Origin: Devosia epidermidihirudinis
Lineage (GTDB): Bacteria; Pseudomonadota; Alphaproteobacteria; Rhizobiales; Devosiaceae
Reading direction: 5' to 3'
Assembly (NCBI RefSeq): GCF_000971295.1
Contig: NZ_LANJ01000002.1
Coordinates: forward strand, 56,443-120,442
Length of the DNA stretch: 64,000 bases
Shown here: piece by piece, positions 35,101-44,380 of the stretch
Layout: the number at the start of each line of letters is the position of its first letter
Numbering within the stretch: position 1 is the stretch's first letter
Notes under the pieces: model-generated
The model's database searches: none
What the model saw: the letters and a program-made list of their open reading frames with translations, nothing else
Told to the model about the DNA's origin: nothing
Program-made: the position numbers and the translations under genes

Positions 35101-35598
35101 CTCTTCGAGCAGGGCGCGGCGGGCGGTCGGCTTGGCAGCAATCAACTCGCCAATCTGGCCCTGGCGCACCATGGCGGGCGAATGGGCACCCGTCGAGGCA
35201 TCGGCAAACAGCAACTGCACATCGCGGGCGCGCACTTCCTTACCATTGACGCGATAGACCGAGCCATTCTCGCGCTCGATGCGACGCGTGACTTCCAGCA
35301 CATCAGCATTGTTGAGCGCAGCAGGGGCAGTGCGGTCGGAGTTGTCGAGAACGAGCGTAACTTCGGCAGAGTTGCGGCCTGGGCGATTGCCCGAGCCCGA
35401 AAAGATCACGTCATCCATGCCCGAAGCGCGCATGGCCTTGTAGGAGCTTTCGCCCATGACCCAGCGCATGGCTTCCACGAGATTGGATTTGCCACAGCCA
35501 TTTGGCCCGACAATTCCGGTCAGGCCCGGCTCCATGACAAGGGTCATCTCATCGCAGAACGATTTGAAGCCGTGCAATTTGAGGCGGGAGAATTTCAT
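32143..35598 (-). CDS. smc: Chromosome segregation protein SMC
   Basis: This is the condensin ATPase that organises and segregates the chromosome. The 1151-residue protein has Walker A GPNGCGKSN (residues 31-39), long coiled coils on either side of a hinge (about 500-640), then the ABC signature LLSGGEQALTAMSLIFAVF and Walker B PICVLDEVDAPLDD near the C-terminus. The length is usual. It lies downstream of the thioredoxin-like gene in a conserved cluster; the partners ScpA and ScpB are not here. Confidence 0.97.
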   Translation of the reverse strand: MKFSRLKLHGFKSFCDEMTLVMEPGLTGIVGPNGCGKSNLVEAMRWVMGESSYKAMRASGMDDVIFSGSGNRPGRNSAEVTLVLDNSDRTAPAALNNADVLEVTRRIERENGSVYRVNGKEVRARDVQLLFADASTGAHSPAMVRQGQIGELIAAKPTARRALLEEAAGISGLHSRRHEAELRLRAAEANLERVDDIIAQVDTQLETLKRQARLATRYRGLSGDIRRTEATLYHIRWVAARFAEKETEAQQAILIRDLADATHLELAAQKKLEAADASLQPLREREAVTGAVLQRYTILAEQLAEESRRMGQRRIELEDRIRQLAADGERERELSAESEVTLATYAEELEILAAEGEAAQADFDRARQGAESARAAVVSAEAEARAAADALSQMRARRSQAQRSAQEAAQRIARLTTEIADVEAEARTVNASLDADETLSLKRAALEAAQAATAEAEYSAVLAEEATAEAQIKLDETRPRLAEIEAALNRLEAEAATLGKMLNVGASLWPAIVDELKVAPGYETALGAALGDDLDASSDAGAPMHWSVPVDHTDDPALPQAAEPLSRYVTGSALLKRRLDQIGLISEADGPALMHALKPGQRLVTMEGALWRWDGFIAAADAPSAAAQRLAQRNRLAELDEDIARSKGERNAFKRDVDALTAALEATRQQERQQREAWRAAQHAIGAAQGEVDKAQRAIGDLVTRQSALEEARTRLATSLAEAEAIREEAEQSLYEAGDENDAADIAETRQISLDAARERADQSRLKLGSFETSARMRESRIAQLERDSTSWQRRREGALAQLATLDQRTAEVAAQLAAVNQSPDGFADRRAQLEDQIETASIEHKAAGDALNLAQTGYREADKALKSATDLLANARIELTRIDERLKGFIAQRQQIERQIEESLDIPASKTLEASGIRPEEALPNEAATEQRLDRLKAERERLGGVNLSAEKESIEVQEKLDTMVKDRDDLIEAIAKLRTGIQSLNREGRARLNEAFVKVNAHFQELFTTLFGGGTAELTFVESDDPLEAGLEIIARPPGKKPQTMTLLSGGEQALTAMSLIFAVFLTNPAPICVLDEVDAPLDDANVERFCNLLESMRQRTNTRFMVITHNPITMSRVDRLFGVTMAERGVSQLVSVDLTTAESFREAV

Positions 35599-35757
35599 CG
35601 GTCGACGCTGCCAACCGGTGGGAAGACTGGATGCAACGCAATCACGGAAGAGCGACGCTTCATGCGTGCCAGATTTGAGCGGCGGGCAGGCGTACCTGCC
35701 CAGCCAGAAAGGGGATAACCCTCTCCCGATGGGGGAGAGGGCACCAATTTTTCAGTG

Positions 35758-36510
35758 TCAGTTGACAGGCGTTGCGCCCTGATCGGCTGGTGCAGCGTCA
35801 GCGGCTGGCTCGGCTGGTGCTGCCGCAGCGGGGGCTGCGCCGGTATCGGTGGCAACGAAATCGGCAGGAATAAGCGGATCGATTTCAGCGCCGAGCTGCT
35901 CGAGGGTCTTGTCGCCGCTGAGTGTCTTTCCGTTGACATAGAATGTCGGGGTACCTGAGAGGCCGAAATCATTGAGCGCCTGCTCGCGCACAGCTTCCAT
36001 CCCGGTGAACAGCGCCTGATTCGTCAATGCGGCGTCGAAAGTTTCCTGGGTAAAGCCGAGCTGCTTGGCGATTTCGAGGATCGCATCGCGCGGTGCTGCC
36101 GAGGCAGCCCAGGTTTCCTGGGTCTTGAAGAACGTGGTCAGCACGTTGTGATAATTGGTCGGGCCAGCAGCTTCGGCCAGCATGAACACAGCGGCGTCGA
36201 GCACGTTGCGCACGAATGGGCGCGTGATGAACTTGACCTTGCCGGTGTTGACATAGGCTTCAACAAAGCTTGGGGCCACATTGACCGCAAATGCCGCGCA
36301 GTGCGGGCAGGTTGGGGAAGCATATTCGATAACGGTGACAGGAGCGCTATCGCTGCCCTGGACGTGATCAACATAGTCACCAGCAGGCGCCATCAGCTTG
36401 GCGACATCAACCACGTCGCCTTCTGCGGCGCTGGCAGTGGCGACCCCGCAAAGGCTCAGAGCCGAGGCGGCAGCGGCCAGAATAAGGGTGTCACGGCGGG
36501 TAAAGTTCAC
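35758..36510 (-). CDS. DsbA-like thiol-disulfide oxidoreductase
   Basis: The 250-residue exported protein has a signal peptide (about 1-29, with an RR pair at residues 5-6), the active site CPHC (Cys68-Cys71) and the cis-Pro loop GLSGTPTFYVNG. This is the DSBA_like/thioredoxin_4 type often encoded next to smc in Hyphomicrobiales. The last 35 residues are an Ala/Pro/Glu-rich low-complexity tail. It probably forms or shuffles disulfides in periplasmic proteins. Confidence 0.92.
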   Translation of the reverse strand: MNFTRRDTLILAAAASALSLCGVATASAAEGDVVDVAKLMAPAGDYVDHVQGSDSAPVTVIEYASPTCPHCAAFAVNVAPSFVEAYVNTGKVKFITRPFVRNVLDAAVFMLAEAAGPTNYHNVLTTFFKTQETWAASAAPRDAILEIAKQLGFTQETFDAALTNQALFTGMEAVREQALNDFGLSGTPTFYVNGKTLSGDKTLEQLGAEIDPLIPADFVATDTGAAPAAAAPAEPAADAAPADQGATPVN

Positions 36511-36642
36511 TTCTAACGCTCCTGTTTTGGTGTGCGGACACTACACGGGGCAATTGTGTGGGCAAGTGGGCACATTCATCAACCTAAGGTGAACGGTCCG
36601 GTTGCATTGCGTTGACAGTGAGGCACGATGACGTTGAGGGGC

Positions 36643-37155
36643 TTATTTCCCCTTCTCTGTCGATCTGTTGGACAGCGCATGGCCAAGCAGGCGAAGCGCC
36701 TCCCTCAGATCTTCATTCTCGATATCGGCCACAAGGGCCCCGACCTTTGCAACGGTGCTCGGGCTCGGTTGGTTAGTGTTTTGCTGCCGACCCGCTGAAC
36801 CAGGCGTGAATGGCTCTGCCGACAAACGGACACTATCCACCAGCACGAAGCCGAAATAGCGGTTCACCGCAGCAGCGATCTTGCCGCCCTCATGGGATAT
36901 TGCCAGCGCGTGACCCGGAATGCAGCGCAACAGCAATGTGGCGCCCTCGGCGCTGCGTTCGCCGCGCGGCCAGGTCAGCTTGTCGGGAATGGCGACAGTG
37001 TCATAGGGCTTGGGTGCCATCACGCTCCAATGGGCAATCAGGTCCCGGCTGGCAAAGCCGCGCTTTTTCAACACCGGATCGAGCGCGCCACTGAGCGCAT
37101 CAGCGACGCTGAGCGAGCGATTGCGGCGTTTCGGTTCGGGCAGGTCTTTGGCCAT
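36643..37155 (-). CDS. dciA: DUF721 protein, DciA-like
   Basis: The 170-residue protein has a DUF721 core (about 15-110, with VLKKRGFASRDLIAHWSVM) and a less conserved C-terminal part. DciA-type proteins help load the replicative helicase DnaB in bacteria lacking DnaC; that function is assumed from the family. A TTG three codons upstream is another possible start. It is divergent from mutY and precedes the thioredoxin-like gene. Confidence 0.8.
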   Translation of the reverse strand: MAKDLPEPKRRNRSLSVADALSGALDPVLKKRGFASRDLIAHWSVMAPKPYDTVAIPDKLTWPRGERSAEGATLLLRCIPGHALAISHEGGKIAAAVNRYFGFVLVDSVRLSAEPFTPGSAGRQQNTNQPSPSTVAKVGALVADIENEDLREALRLLGHALSNRSTEKGK

Positions 37156-37249
37156 AGCAAGCAAGTAGCCCCAGCATGCCTATCCCACAAGAGGGGAGCG
37201 TGATCGTGGCCCTTGTGGGAAGGGCAGCGGTGATTGTATCCGAGGGACT

Positions 37250-38302
37250 ATGTATCTCGCCAATCCCGCCCCCATCGACGCGACTGCCGTATTGGCCTGG
37301 TATGATCGGCATGCGCGCGATCTGCCGTGGCGGGTTTCCCCTGCGGATCGCGCAGCCGGCGTGCGGCCCGATCCCTATCGGGTCTGGCTCAGCGAAGTGA
37401 TGCTGCAGCAGACGACGGTTGCGGCCGTCAAAAAGTTCTTCCTGCGCTTCACCAGCTTGTGGCCGACCGTGTTCGACCTGGCCGCCGCGCCACTCGATAG
37501 CGTGCTCAAGGAATGGGCTGGGCTCGGCTACTACGCCCGCGCGCGCAACCTCCATGCCTGCGCCGAGGCGGTGGTGCGCGACCATGGTGGCGTTTTTCCG
37601 CAGACGTCGGCGGGCCTGCAAACCCTGCCGGGCGTCGGCGCCTATACCAGTGCTGCCATTGCCGCGATCTGTTTTGACGAAAAAATTGCCGTGCTCGATG
37701 GCAATCTCGACCGGGTCTTGGCGCGCTATTATGCGCTGCCGGTTCCCGTGCGAGAGGCAAAGGACGAGCTGCGCGCTGCCTTGCAGGCCTCGGTGCCCCA
37801 ACGTGCCGGCGATTTTGCGCAGGCCATGATGGATCTCGGTGCCACGATTTGCGCGCCGCGCACCGCTCTCTGCATGCTGTGCCCCATCCAGCGCGGTTGC
37901 ATCGCCACCGAGGCAGGCGATCCGACAGTGTATCCGATCAAGCCAACCAAGGCCGAGCGCCCCGTGCGCAAGGGCCACGCCTATGTAATGCTCGACGCGT
38001 CTGGCGACGTCTATCTGCAGTCGCGCCCCGACAAAGGCCTGCTCGCCAAAATGACCGAAGTGCCGGGGTCCGACTGGGCGGCCGATCTCCCTGATGCAAA
38101 CTATCCGGCCCAAGGCGACTGGCGCCATCGCGGGCAAGTGGTCCACATCTTCACCCATTTCCGACTGGAACTGGAAATCTGGTCGGCAACCGTCCCCGCC
38201 GAAACCCTCGACGGTGGCTGGTGGACCGAACCAGCAGCCCTGAAATCCGAAGCCCTGCCAACACTGTTCCGCAAGGTGCTGGCAACGGCGGGGTTGGAAT
38301 AG
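37250..38302 (+). CDS. mutY: A/G-specific adenine glycosylase MutY
   Basis: This removes adenine mispaired with 8-oxoguanine. The 350-residue protein has the catalytic Glu49 in LSEVMLQQTTV, the helix-hairpin-helix LPGVGAYTSAAI followed by the catalytic Asp in VLDGN, four Cys of the [4Fe-4S] cluster (C-x6-C-x2-C-x5-C in CAPRTALCMLCPIQRGC) and a C-terminal NUDIX-like domain that recognises 8-oxoG. GAGGGA is just before the ATG. Confidence 0.96.
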   Translation: MYLANPAPIDATAVLAWYDRHARDLPWRVSPADRAAGVRPDPYRVWLSEVMLQQTTVAAVKKFFLRFTSLWPTVFDLAAAPLDSVLKEWAGLGYYARARNLHACAEAVVRDHGGVFPQTSAGLQTLPGVGAYTSAAIAAICFDEKIAVLDGNLDRVLARYYALPVPVREAKDELRAALQASVPQRAGDFAQAMMDLGATICAPRTALCMLCPIQRGCIATEAGDPTVYPIKPTKAERPVRKGHAYVMLDASGDVYLQSRPDKGLLAKMTEVPGSDWAADLPDANYPAQGDWRHRGQVVHIFTHFRLELEIWSATVPAETLDGGWWTEPAALKSEALPTLFRKVLATAGLE

Positions 38303-38372
38303 AAGGGCTGCCATGACCGAGTTTTCGTCCTACATTTCTTCCTAACGCAGGACCGAAGATCGAGGCGAGCAA

Positions 38373-38783
38373 TTGTCGACACCACGGAATGAGCGCTTTT
38401 CTCGGATATGGCTCGCGGCCAACACGGGAAATGCTCCCAAAGTGCGCCGTCGATCCGGGAACAGGCCACACCAATTGTTGCTGGATCTCAGTCACACCAA
38501 ACCCGAAAGGGCTGTGGAGCTGGTTCTGGTGATTGCTGAACGAACGGATGACCAGAGCGCGCTCAGCTACTTGGGGGGCGGGCCTTTGGTCAATGTTCTG
38601 TGGAGCGATGCGGCGTCTATAGCGCTAAAACAGATACATGCTGCGCCCAAGACCTTTGGTAAAACCTCGGTCGTGCGAGAGGCTCTGTCCTACGCGCATA
38701 CACCTGAGATTGATCGAGGGCTTCGCGCAGCGCTCGATCCTTCGGATCGACCGGTATTTGGACACAAACAAAAAGGCCGCTGA
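38373..38783 (+). CDS. Uncharacterised small protein (possible DUF6869-type)
   Basis: The 136-residue protein has a central part, VELVLVIAERTDDQSALSYLGGGPLVNVL, that resembles small DUF6869-type proteins (helical, 'xxGPLxxLL'). I am not certain of the family. It starts at a TTG with GAGG about seven bases upstream. It is 70 bp after mutY and borders a gene-poor region. Nothing indicates a membrane or secreted location. Confidence 0.5.
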   Translation: MSTPRNERFSRIWLAANTGNAPKVRRRSGNRPHQLLLDLSHTKPERAVELVLVIAERTDDQSALSYLGGGPLVNVLWSDAASIALKQIHAAPKTFGKTSVVREALSYAHTPEIDRGLRAALDPSDRPVFGHKQKGR

Positions 38784-38982
38784 GCGCTTCCTCCGTTTCA
38801 TTGTCGACGAAGTTATCCAGCATCATAGAGCTGCCGCAGGCGCGGCAATCTGAACAGTATAGAAGGGGGTGGGAAGCCGACGGTCAGTTTTTGGACGGCT
38901 GCTCTGGGAAACTATCATTCGCTGGGCGAACAAGCTTCGATGGCAACCGTCCCCACTTATGTCGTTTTATTCCCTCTCCGGA

Positions 38983-39675
38983 TTACAGCGGCCTGACACT
39001 TGTCCCACTGGGCCTCACGGCAATCCAAATGGTGTGACGGTCGCCCTTGCCGTTGCTGCGGGCGCGAACGGTCACTTCCTCGATCGCCATTCCGGTTTGC
39101 CTCAAGCGCTTGGTAAATCTGGCATCGGAGTAAGAGGACCAAACGGCCAGGTGGCCGCCCGTCGTCAGTGCCGACCTGGCGGCAGCAAGGCCAGCGGCAT
39201 TGTACAGCCGGTCATTGGCGGGACGAAACAGTCCGTCGGGACTATTGTCTACATCAAGCAGGATAGCATCGAATAGCTTGCCGCCGCCGATGGCGGTAGC
39301 GACGTCACCCTGGTGAATGCGAACACGAGGATCGTCGAGGCTGGTGCCATGCAAAACGGCAAGCGGACCACGCGCCCAGGCGACCACCTCGGGAACCAAC
39401 TCGGCCACCACGATTTCGCTGTCGGCGGCAAAGCACTGAAGGGCAGCACGCAAGGTAAACCCCATGCCAAGGCCGCCGATTAGAATTCGGGCTTTTGGGC
39501 GAGCGCCTACCCGGGAGGCCGACAGCGCGGCCAATTGCTCTTCTGAATGGTTCTGCCGGTTGTTCATCAGGGTGACAACGCCGGACATAATGGAGAATTC
39601 GCTGCCGCGTTGCATCAGTGTCATGACGCCACCACCCGGCATGGTGGTTTCACCGAGTTTTACCCATGGTAGCAT
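38983..39675 (-). CDS. Spermidine-synthase-like SAM-dependent methyltransferase
   Basis: The 230-residue protein has a Rossmann fold with the glycine loop ILIGGLGMGFTLRAAL, the acidic strand end VAELVPEVV, DPRVRIHQGDV and the LLDVDN segment, as in spermidine synthases and related methyltransferases. It lacks a clear polyamine N-terminal domain, so the product is not certain. GGAGA before this ATG is better placed than for the longer reading. Confidence 0.85.
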   Translation of the reverse strand: MLPWVKLGETTMPGGGVMTLMQRGSEFSIMSGVVTLMNNRQNHSEEQLAALSASRVGARPKARILIGGLGMGFTLRAALQCFAADSEIVVAELVPEVVAWARGPLAVLHGTSLDDPRVRIHQGDVATAIGGGKLFDAILLDVDNSPDGLFRPANDRLYNAAGLAAARSALTTGGHLAVWSSYSDARFTKRLRQTGMAIEEVTVRARSNGKGDRHTIWIAVRPSGTSVRPL

Positions 39676-39927
39676 CAATATCTCCAGTCTGGTCCAGCGA
39701 ATCGCCACTGCTGCACCGCGCTATGCTCTAGCGTAGGTCATAGGACACTCCCCACAAACGTCGGCTTTTGGCTCCGGCTGTTGCTGAGTTCAACGGCCGG
39801 AATGGGGTCGACTGCCGACCGGCAACATCGGGGTGGTTTGCTGCCTGACGGCTTCTGGCCGGCGAAGCTGTGGTAGCGGCCGTTTAGGTAGCCGCCGCAC
39901 TTCGACGGCAACGCACCTCACTTCCGA

Positions 39928-41616
39928 CTAATAGCCCCCGTAATCGTCGCCGGGGAGTTCCCATTCGTCGGGAAAATCCTGGGCGTCTATTTCTTCCATT
40001 TTCCAGCTCCGAAGCGCTGCCATGTGGCGCACGAAGGCATCCGATGGCTTCTTAGGCTTGCTGCGTCGAACATTCTTGAGACGCCGCTCCTTATCGTAAA
40101 ACGACACGTTCCGCCGTCGGAGTTCGGCAAAATAGAGGTGGTTTTGAACGAAGCCAGCAGTGGGAGGCGTCAACCAGCCTTTCAGGTCCGCTTCGTAGGC
40201 TACGAGCCACAGATTGGACTCAAGCCCTTTTGTCGTCATCGCTTGGGTCCACAGCGACACATCAATCGCCCCGTCAATGAGGCCCATCTGGCGCAGGTCG
40301 AGCAAGACCAAAGCGCAAGCCGAGCTCTCCAATTTCGTCACTGGCTGCACCCAATCCGCTGGAAGGGTGATCCTCAGCATCTTAGCTAGGAACAAGGCCC
40401 ACGAGATTTCGTAGTGAGCGGCCGATGGCCCACACTTCGCGATGGTATCTTTAATGAATTTTGCAATCCGGTCCTTTTTAACCGGAAAGCCCTTTGCATT
40501 GTATAGTGCCAAAAGGTGCACCACCATCGGTACGGTGGTCGCGTTCGCCCGAGCCGCTTTCAATAAGTAAGTCTCGAACTGAGGCCAGTTCACCCTTAGA
40601 ATATCGACGCTTCGGAGAAGGTTGACGGCGAAGCGAAGGACATTCGACCGTTTATATTCGGCGGCGAAGTGGAAAGCTTGAGCGAAATAGTGGTCGATGG
40701 TCTTGGATTGCTCGGAAAACTCAGAGGAAATGGGGCTCTGGCGTAGTGCGGTCGGCCAAACAGCCTGTATCTCGGTGGCCGAGTTCACTACCTTTGTCTT
40801 CTCAGGATGTATCTCCAACTCGTAATCACGGGCAGCCGCTGCGAGCACGGCTATCGCCTCTTCGGCCTGCCCAGCATTGTCGAAGCCGATGTACCAATCG
40901 TCCACGTTCCGAACGATACTTTCGGCCGCTAAGTTCAACTCCGCTTGCACTCTGGCATCAATGGACACTGCTACAATTTCCGCGATTATGCGGGATGTGT
41001 CGGGCCCGACGGGAATGCCGATAGTCTGGTTGTCCTGCCCCTTGCGAACAGCCTTATCCAAACGAGCTCCCAGTGAGGGGTCATAAACAGCGGCGTTGTT
41101 CAAGTTAGTCTTGGCCCATGCCTTGGTATGCAATCCCCACGGAATGGCATGAGTATAGAGTGTGCCGTAAAATCGAGAAATATCCGCGACGAGCGCATGA
41201 TTGTGGATCGCCGAGATTTCAGAGTGCCTCAAGGAGACAAGTCGGAAGTCTGGCGTCGAGACGGCCCTATCTCGGTCGAATTTAATCTCAACCTCTTCGA
41301 CGCCAAAAGTACACGAAGTAAGGTGCTTATGAATTTGTTGCCAATCATCGGCAATGAGCTTCGCCACATGGTACTGCGCGATCGGATTGACGATCGCTAA
41401 TTCCCGTCGCCAATCAGTTACCTTTGGGATGCTAAATCGCTCCGGATTTGTCCTCGGATACTGCGGATAATTTGGGAGTGCTGCCCATGCATCACCAATG
41501 GCACGGCGGTACTTTGCGAAATCTGCAGTCGTGAATGCCGGCGGCAACTCTTCTGGGAAGTACCCGGCCGCCAATAGCGCTTTCAGTCTTTCGCTTTTGG
41601 ACATTACTTCCCCCAT
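39928..41616 (-). CDS. Stand-alone reverse transcriptase, UG/Abi (DRT)-like, candidate phage defence
   Basis: The 562-residue protein carries a reverse transcriptase domain in about residues 130-290. It has motif A ADISRFYGTLYTH with Asp145, the GIPVGPDTS motif (200-208), the catalytic VDD in RNVDDWYIGF (Asp239, Asp240) and HPEKTKVV (270-277). The second half is a string of helices, like the helical repeats of defence-associated UG/Abi reverse transcriptases. No group II intron maturase or endonuclease domain and no retron msr-like unit is obvious. The bases look less GC-rich than in neighbouring genes. The exact subtype cannot be told by eye. Confidence 0.85.
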   Translation of the reverse strand: MGEVMSKSERLKALLAAGYFPEELPPAFTTADFAKYRRAIGDAWAALPNYPQYPRTNPERFSIPKVTDWRRELAIVNPIAQYHVAKLIADDWQQIHKHLTSCTFGVEEVEIKFDRDRAVSTPDFRLVSLRHSEISAIHNHALVADISRFYGTLYTHAIPWGLHTKAWAKTNLNNAAVYDPSLGARLDKAVRKGQDNQTIGIPVGPDTSRIIAEIVAVSIDARVQAELNLAAESIVRNVDDWYIGFDNAGQAEEAIAVLAAAARDYELEIHPEKTKVVNSATEIQAVWPTALRQSPISSEFSEQSKTIDHYFAQAFHFAAEYKRSNVLRFAVNLLRSVDILRVNWPQFETYLLKAARANATTVPMVVHLLALYNAKGFPVKKDRIAKFIKDTIAKCGPSAAHYEISWALFLAKMLRITLPADWVQPVTKLESSACALVLLDLRQMGLIDGAIDVSLWTQAMTTKGLESNLWLVAYEADLKGWLTPPTAGFVQNHLYFAELRRRNVSFYDKERRLKNVRRSKPKKPSDAFVRHMAALRSWKMEEIDAQDFPDEWELPGDDYGGY

Positions 41617-41659
41617 CAGCTTGGTCCGAAGGAAGGAATTACATAGCGGGGATTTGCTA

Positions 41660-41899
41660 TCAACGACTTATCGTAATGACGTTATGGCGGGTCGCAGGCG
41701 ATGTGTGCCAATCGCCGCATGGGAATCCGCTGATAGGAGTGAACTGCGAGAGGCCGCGTTCGTCGATGTGAATCCAAACCCGGACAGTCTCGCTCCGGCC
41801 CAGCTTAAGCCGGTGCTGAATGAACGGCAGGTTTCGGGTGCTCCGCATCTTATCGTCAAGGACTGACTTGGGGTCGAAAACAGACAGCCTGTAGGTCAT
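41660..41899 (-). CDS. Possible 79-residue protein upstream of the reverse transcriptase
   Basis: The frame ends 43 bp before the reverse transcriptase start and runs the same way. The translation (with QHRLKLGRSETVRVWIHIDE in the middle) looks protein-like rather than random, but there is only a weak GGTGA before the ATG and I do not recognise a family. It may be a gene remnant. Confidence 0.25.
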   Translation of the reverse strand: MTYRLSVFDPKSVLDDKMRSTRNLPFIQHRLKLGRSETVRVWIHIDERGLSQFTPISGFPCGDWHTSPATRHNVITISR

Positions 41900-42238
41900 T
41901 CATTCACCGCGCCGAGGTGCCCTCCCACCGGCTCTCACCCTCGGGTCGGCTTGAGGGTGACCAATGCGGTTCGGACAGCTCGGCTCCCCAGAATTCAAAA
42001 TAGTTATCCCCGGCCGCAAGACCTTGCCCATACTTGCGCTCATCCCCGCCAATCACGCGGTGCTGACGAGGCATTGGGCGGGGGGACTGGAAGCTGGGGT
42101 CGCCCGGCACCGGCGTGGATGCTGACCACCGGCCCGCCGGGGCGTCTGCAGCAGGGCCAATCGACTGGTCTCGACTGCAAGCCGCTTCGGAACCCCACAG
42201 GGGAAGCCGCTCGATGCGTGCGCTGGAAAAGCCAGATC

Positions 42239-42314
42239 GTGTGAAGCGGCTTTTGCCTCTTCAATAAACCAATCTGGGGGCGTCAAGCCCTCGGGGGCGA
42301 AAGCCGCTTCACAC
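42239..42314. ncRNA. Long stem-loop, candidate structured RNA
   Basis: GTGTGAAGCGGCTTTTGCC (42239-42257) pairs with GGCGAAAGCCGCTTCACAC (42296-42314) over 19 bp with one G-U type mismatch, around a 38-nt loop. It lies upstream of the reverse transcriptase and before the ccrM terminator. No coding sense is seen. Strand and function are unknown. Confidence 0.4.
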
Positions 42315-42372
42315 CGTGTCACCGCAAGCCATCTGGCCGGGCGGCGCTTTTGCACGTCCGTGCCCCCAAAAC

Positions 42373-42402
42373 AAAAAGGCCGCCGGGGATGAACCGGCGG
42401 CC
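42373..42402 (-). terminator. Rho-independent terminator of ccrM
   Basis: GGCCGCCGG / CCGGCGGCC is a perfect 9-bp stem with a 7-nt loop, followed on the minus strand by TTTTTGTTTT. It is 36 nt after the ccrM stop. Confidence 0.92.
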
Positions 42403-42437
42403 AGTTAAAGAGCCTGAGACATGATTGGAGGTCAGGA

Positions 42438-43596
<1,159 letters not shown>

Positions 43597-43642
43597 CCAG
43601 CCCGTTATAGCGCGTCAGAGTTAATGGAGCGTTCGCAAGGGG

Positions 43643-43657
43643 TTAGCGGGAGGTTAA
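43643..43657 (+). promoter_or_regulatory. CtrA-like site 2 in the ccrM promoter
   Basis: TTAG-CGGGAGG-TTAA matches TTAA-N7-TTAA with one mismatch. It lies about 72 bp upstream of ccrM, between it and rnhB. Confidence 0.4.
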
Positions 43658-43689
43658 GAGCTGTCTCAACTTGGCCCCGGCCAACGAGA

Positions 43690-44340
43690 TTACCCGACGA
43701 CCGTCAACCGGACCCGCGCGGCGGCAACCGGGGCGAAGGCCTCGCGGTGGTGGCGGCAAGGGCCGTGCTCGGTCAGCGCCCGCAAATGCTGGGGCGTGCC
43801 ATAGCCCTTGTGCCCGGCAAAGCCGAAATGCGGTGCGTCACAATCCATAATGGCACACATGCGGTCACGGGTGACCTTGGCGACAATGGACGCCGCCGCA
43901 ATCGACACGCTCCGCCCGTCGCCACCGATCAGCGCGAGGCCCTCGCAGGGCAGGCCCATTGGCACGTCACGGCCATCAACCAAGACGCGATCGGGCAGCA
44001 GCGACAGGCCGCGCACCGCCTGGGTCATTGCCCATAGGGTGGCGCCACGAATGTTATGGCTGAGAATGATCGAGGGTGGGGCGACGACGACCGACACGCT
44101 GGCGCAAGCGACGATCTGCTCGAACAGCGCTTCGCGCTGATCTTCGTTGAGCTTTTTGGAGTCGTTGAGCCCTTGGGGGATGTGCGCTGGGTTCAGCACG
44201 ACCGCCGAAACCACTACGGGGCCTGCCAGCGGACCGCGACCAGCCTCGTCCACACCTGCAACAAGGCGGGCCCCCCGTGCCTGCAATGCAAGCTCGTGGC
44301 TATAATCGGGAGCTGTCTGAACGGTCGAATCGAATAACAT
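43690..44340 (-). CDS. rnhB: Ribonuclease HII
   Basis: This removes RNA from RNA-DNA hybrids and single ribonucleotides in DNA. The 216-residue protein shows the catalytic GVDEAGRGPLAGPV motif, the following LNDSKKLNEDQRE and the later ASIVAKVTRD with the DCDAPHFGFAGHKGYGT region. Length and motifs are complete. It lies upstream of ccrM on the same strand, separated by the ccrM promoter region. Confidence 0.96.
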   Translation of the reverse strand: MLFDSTVQTAPDYSHELALQARGARLVAGVDEAGRGPLAGPVVVSAVVLNPAHIPQGLNDSKKLNEDQREALFEQIVACASVSVVVAPPSIILSHNIRGATLWAMTQAVRGLSLLPDRVLVDGRDVPMGLPCEGLALIGGDGRSVSIAAASIVAKVTRDRMCAIMDCDAPHFGFAGHKGYGTPQHLRALTEHGPCRHHREAFAPVAAARVRLTVVG

Positions 44341-44380
44341 CGCGCCAGCATCCGCCTCGGCGCCGTCAAGTCAACGCGCG

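Larger units (their letters stand above)
41617..42437. other. 820-bp gap upstream of the reverse transcriptase gene
   Basis: No convincing gene lies here. It holds a weak minus-strand frame (41660-41899), a hairpin TCACCCTC/GAGGGTGA at 41935-41960, a long stem-loop at 42239-42314 and the ccrM terminator. It is the place where a non-coding RNA partner of the reverse transcriptase would be expected. Confidence 0.5.

Noticed and set aside
37100..38314. 404-codon open frame antisense to mutY
   Set aside because: It is a shadow frame; MutY has all catalytic and cluster residues.
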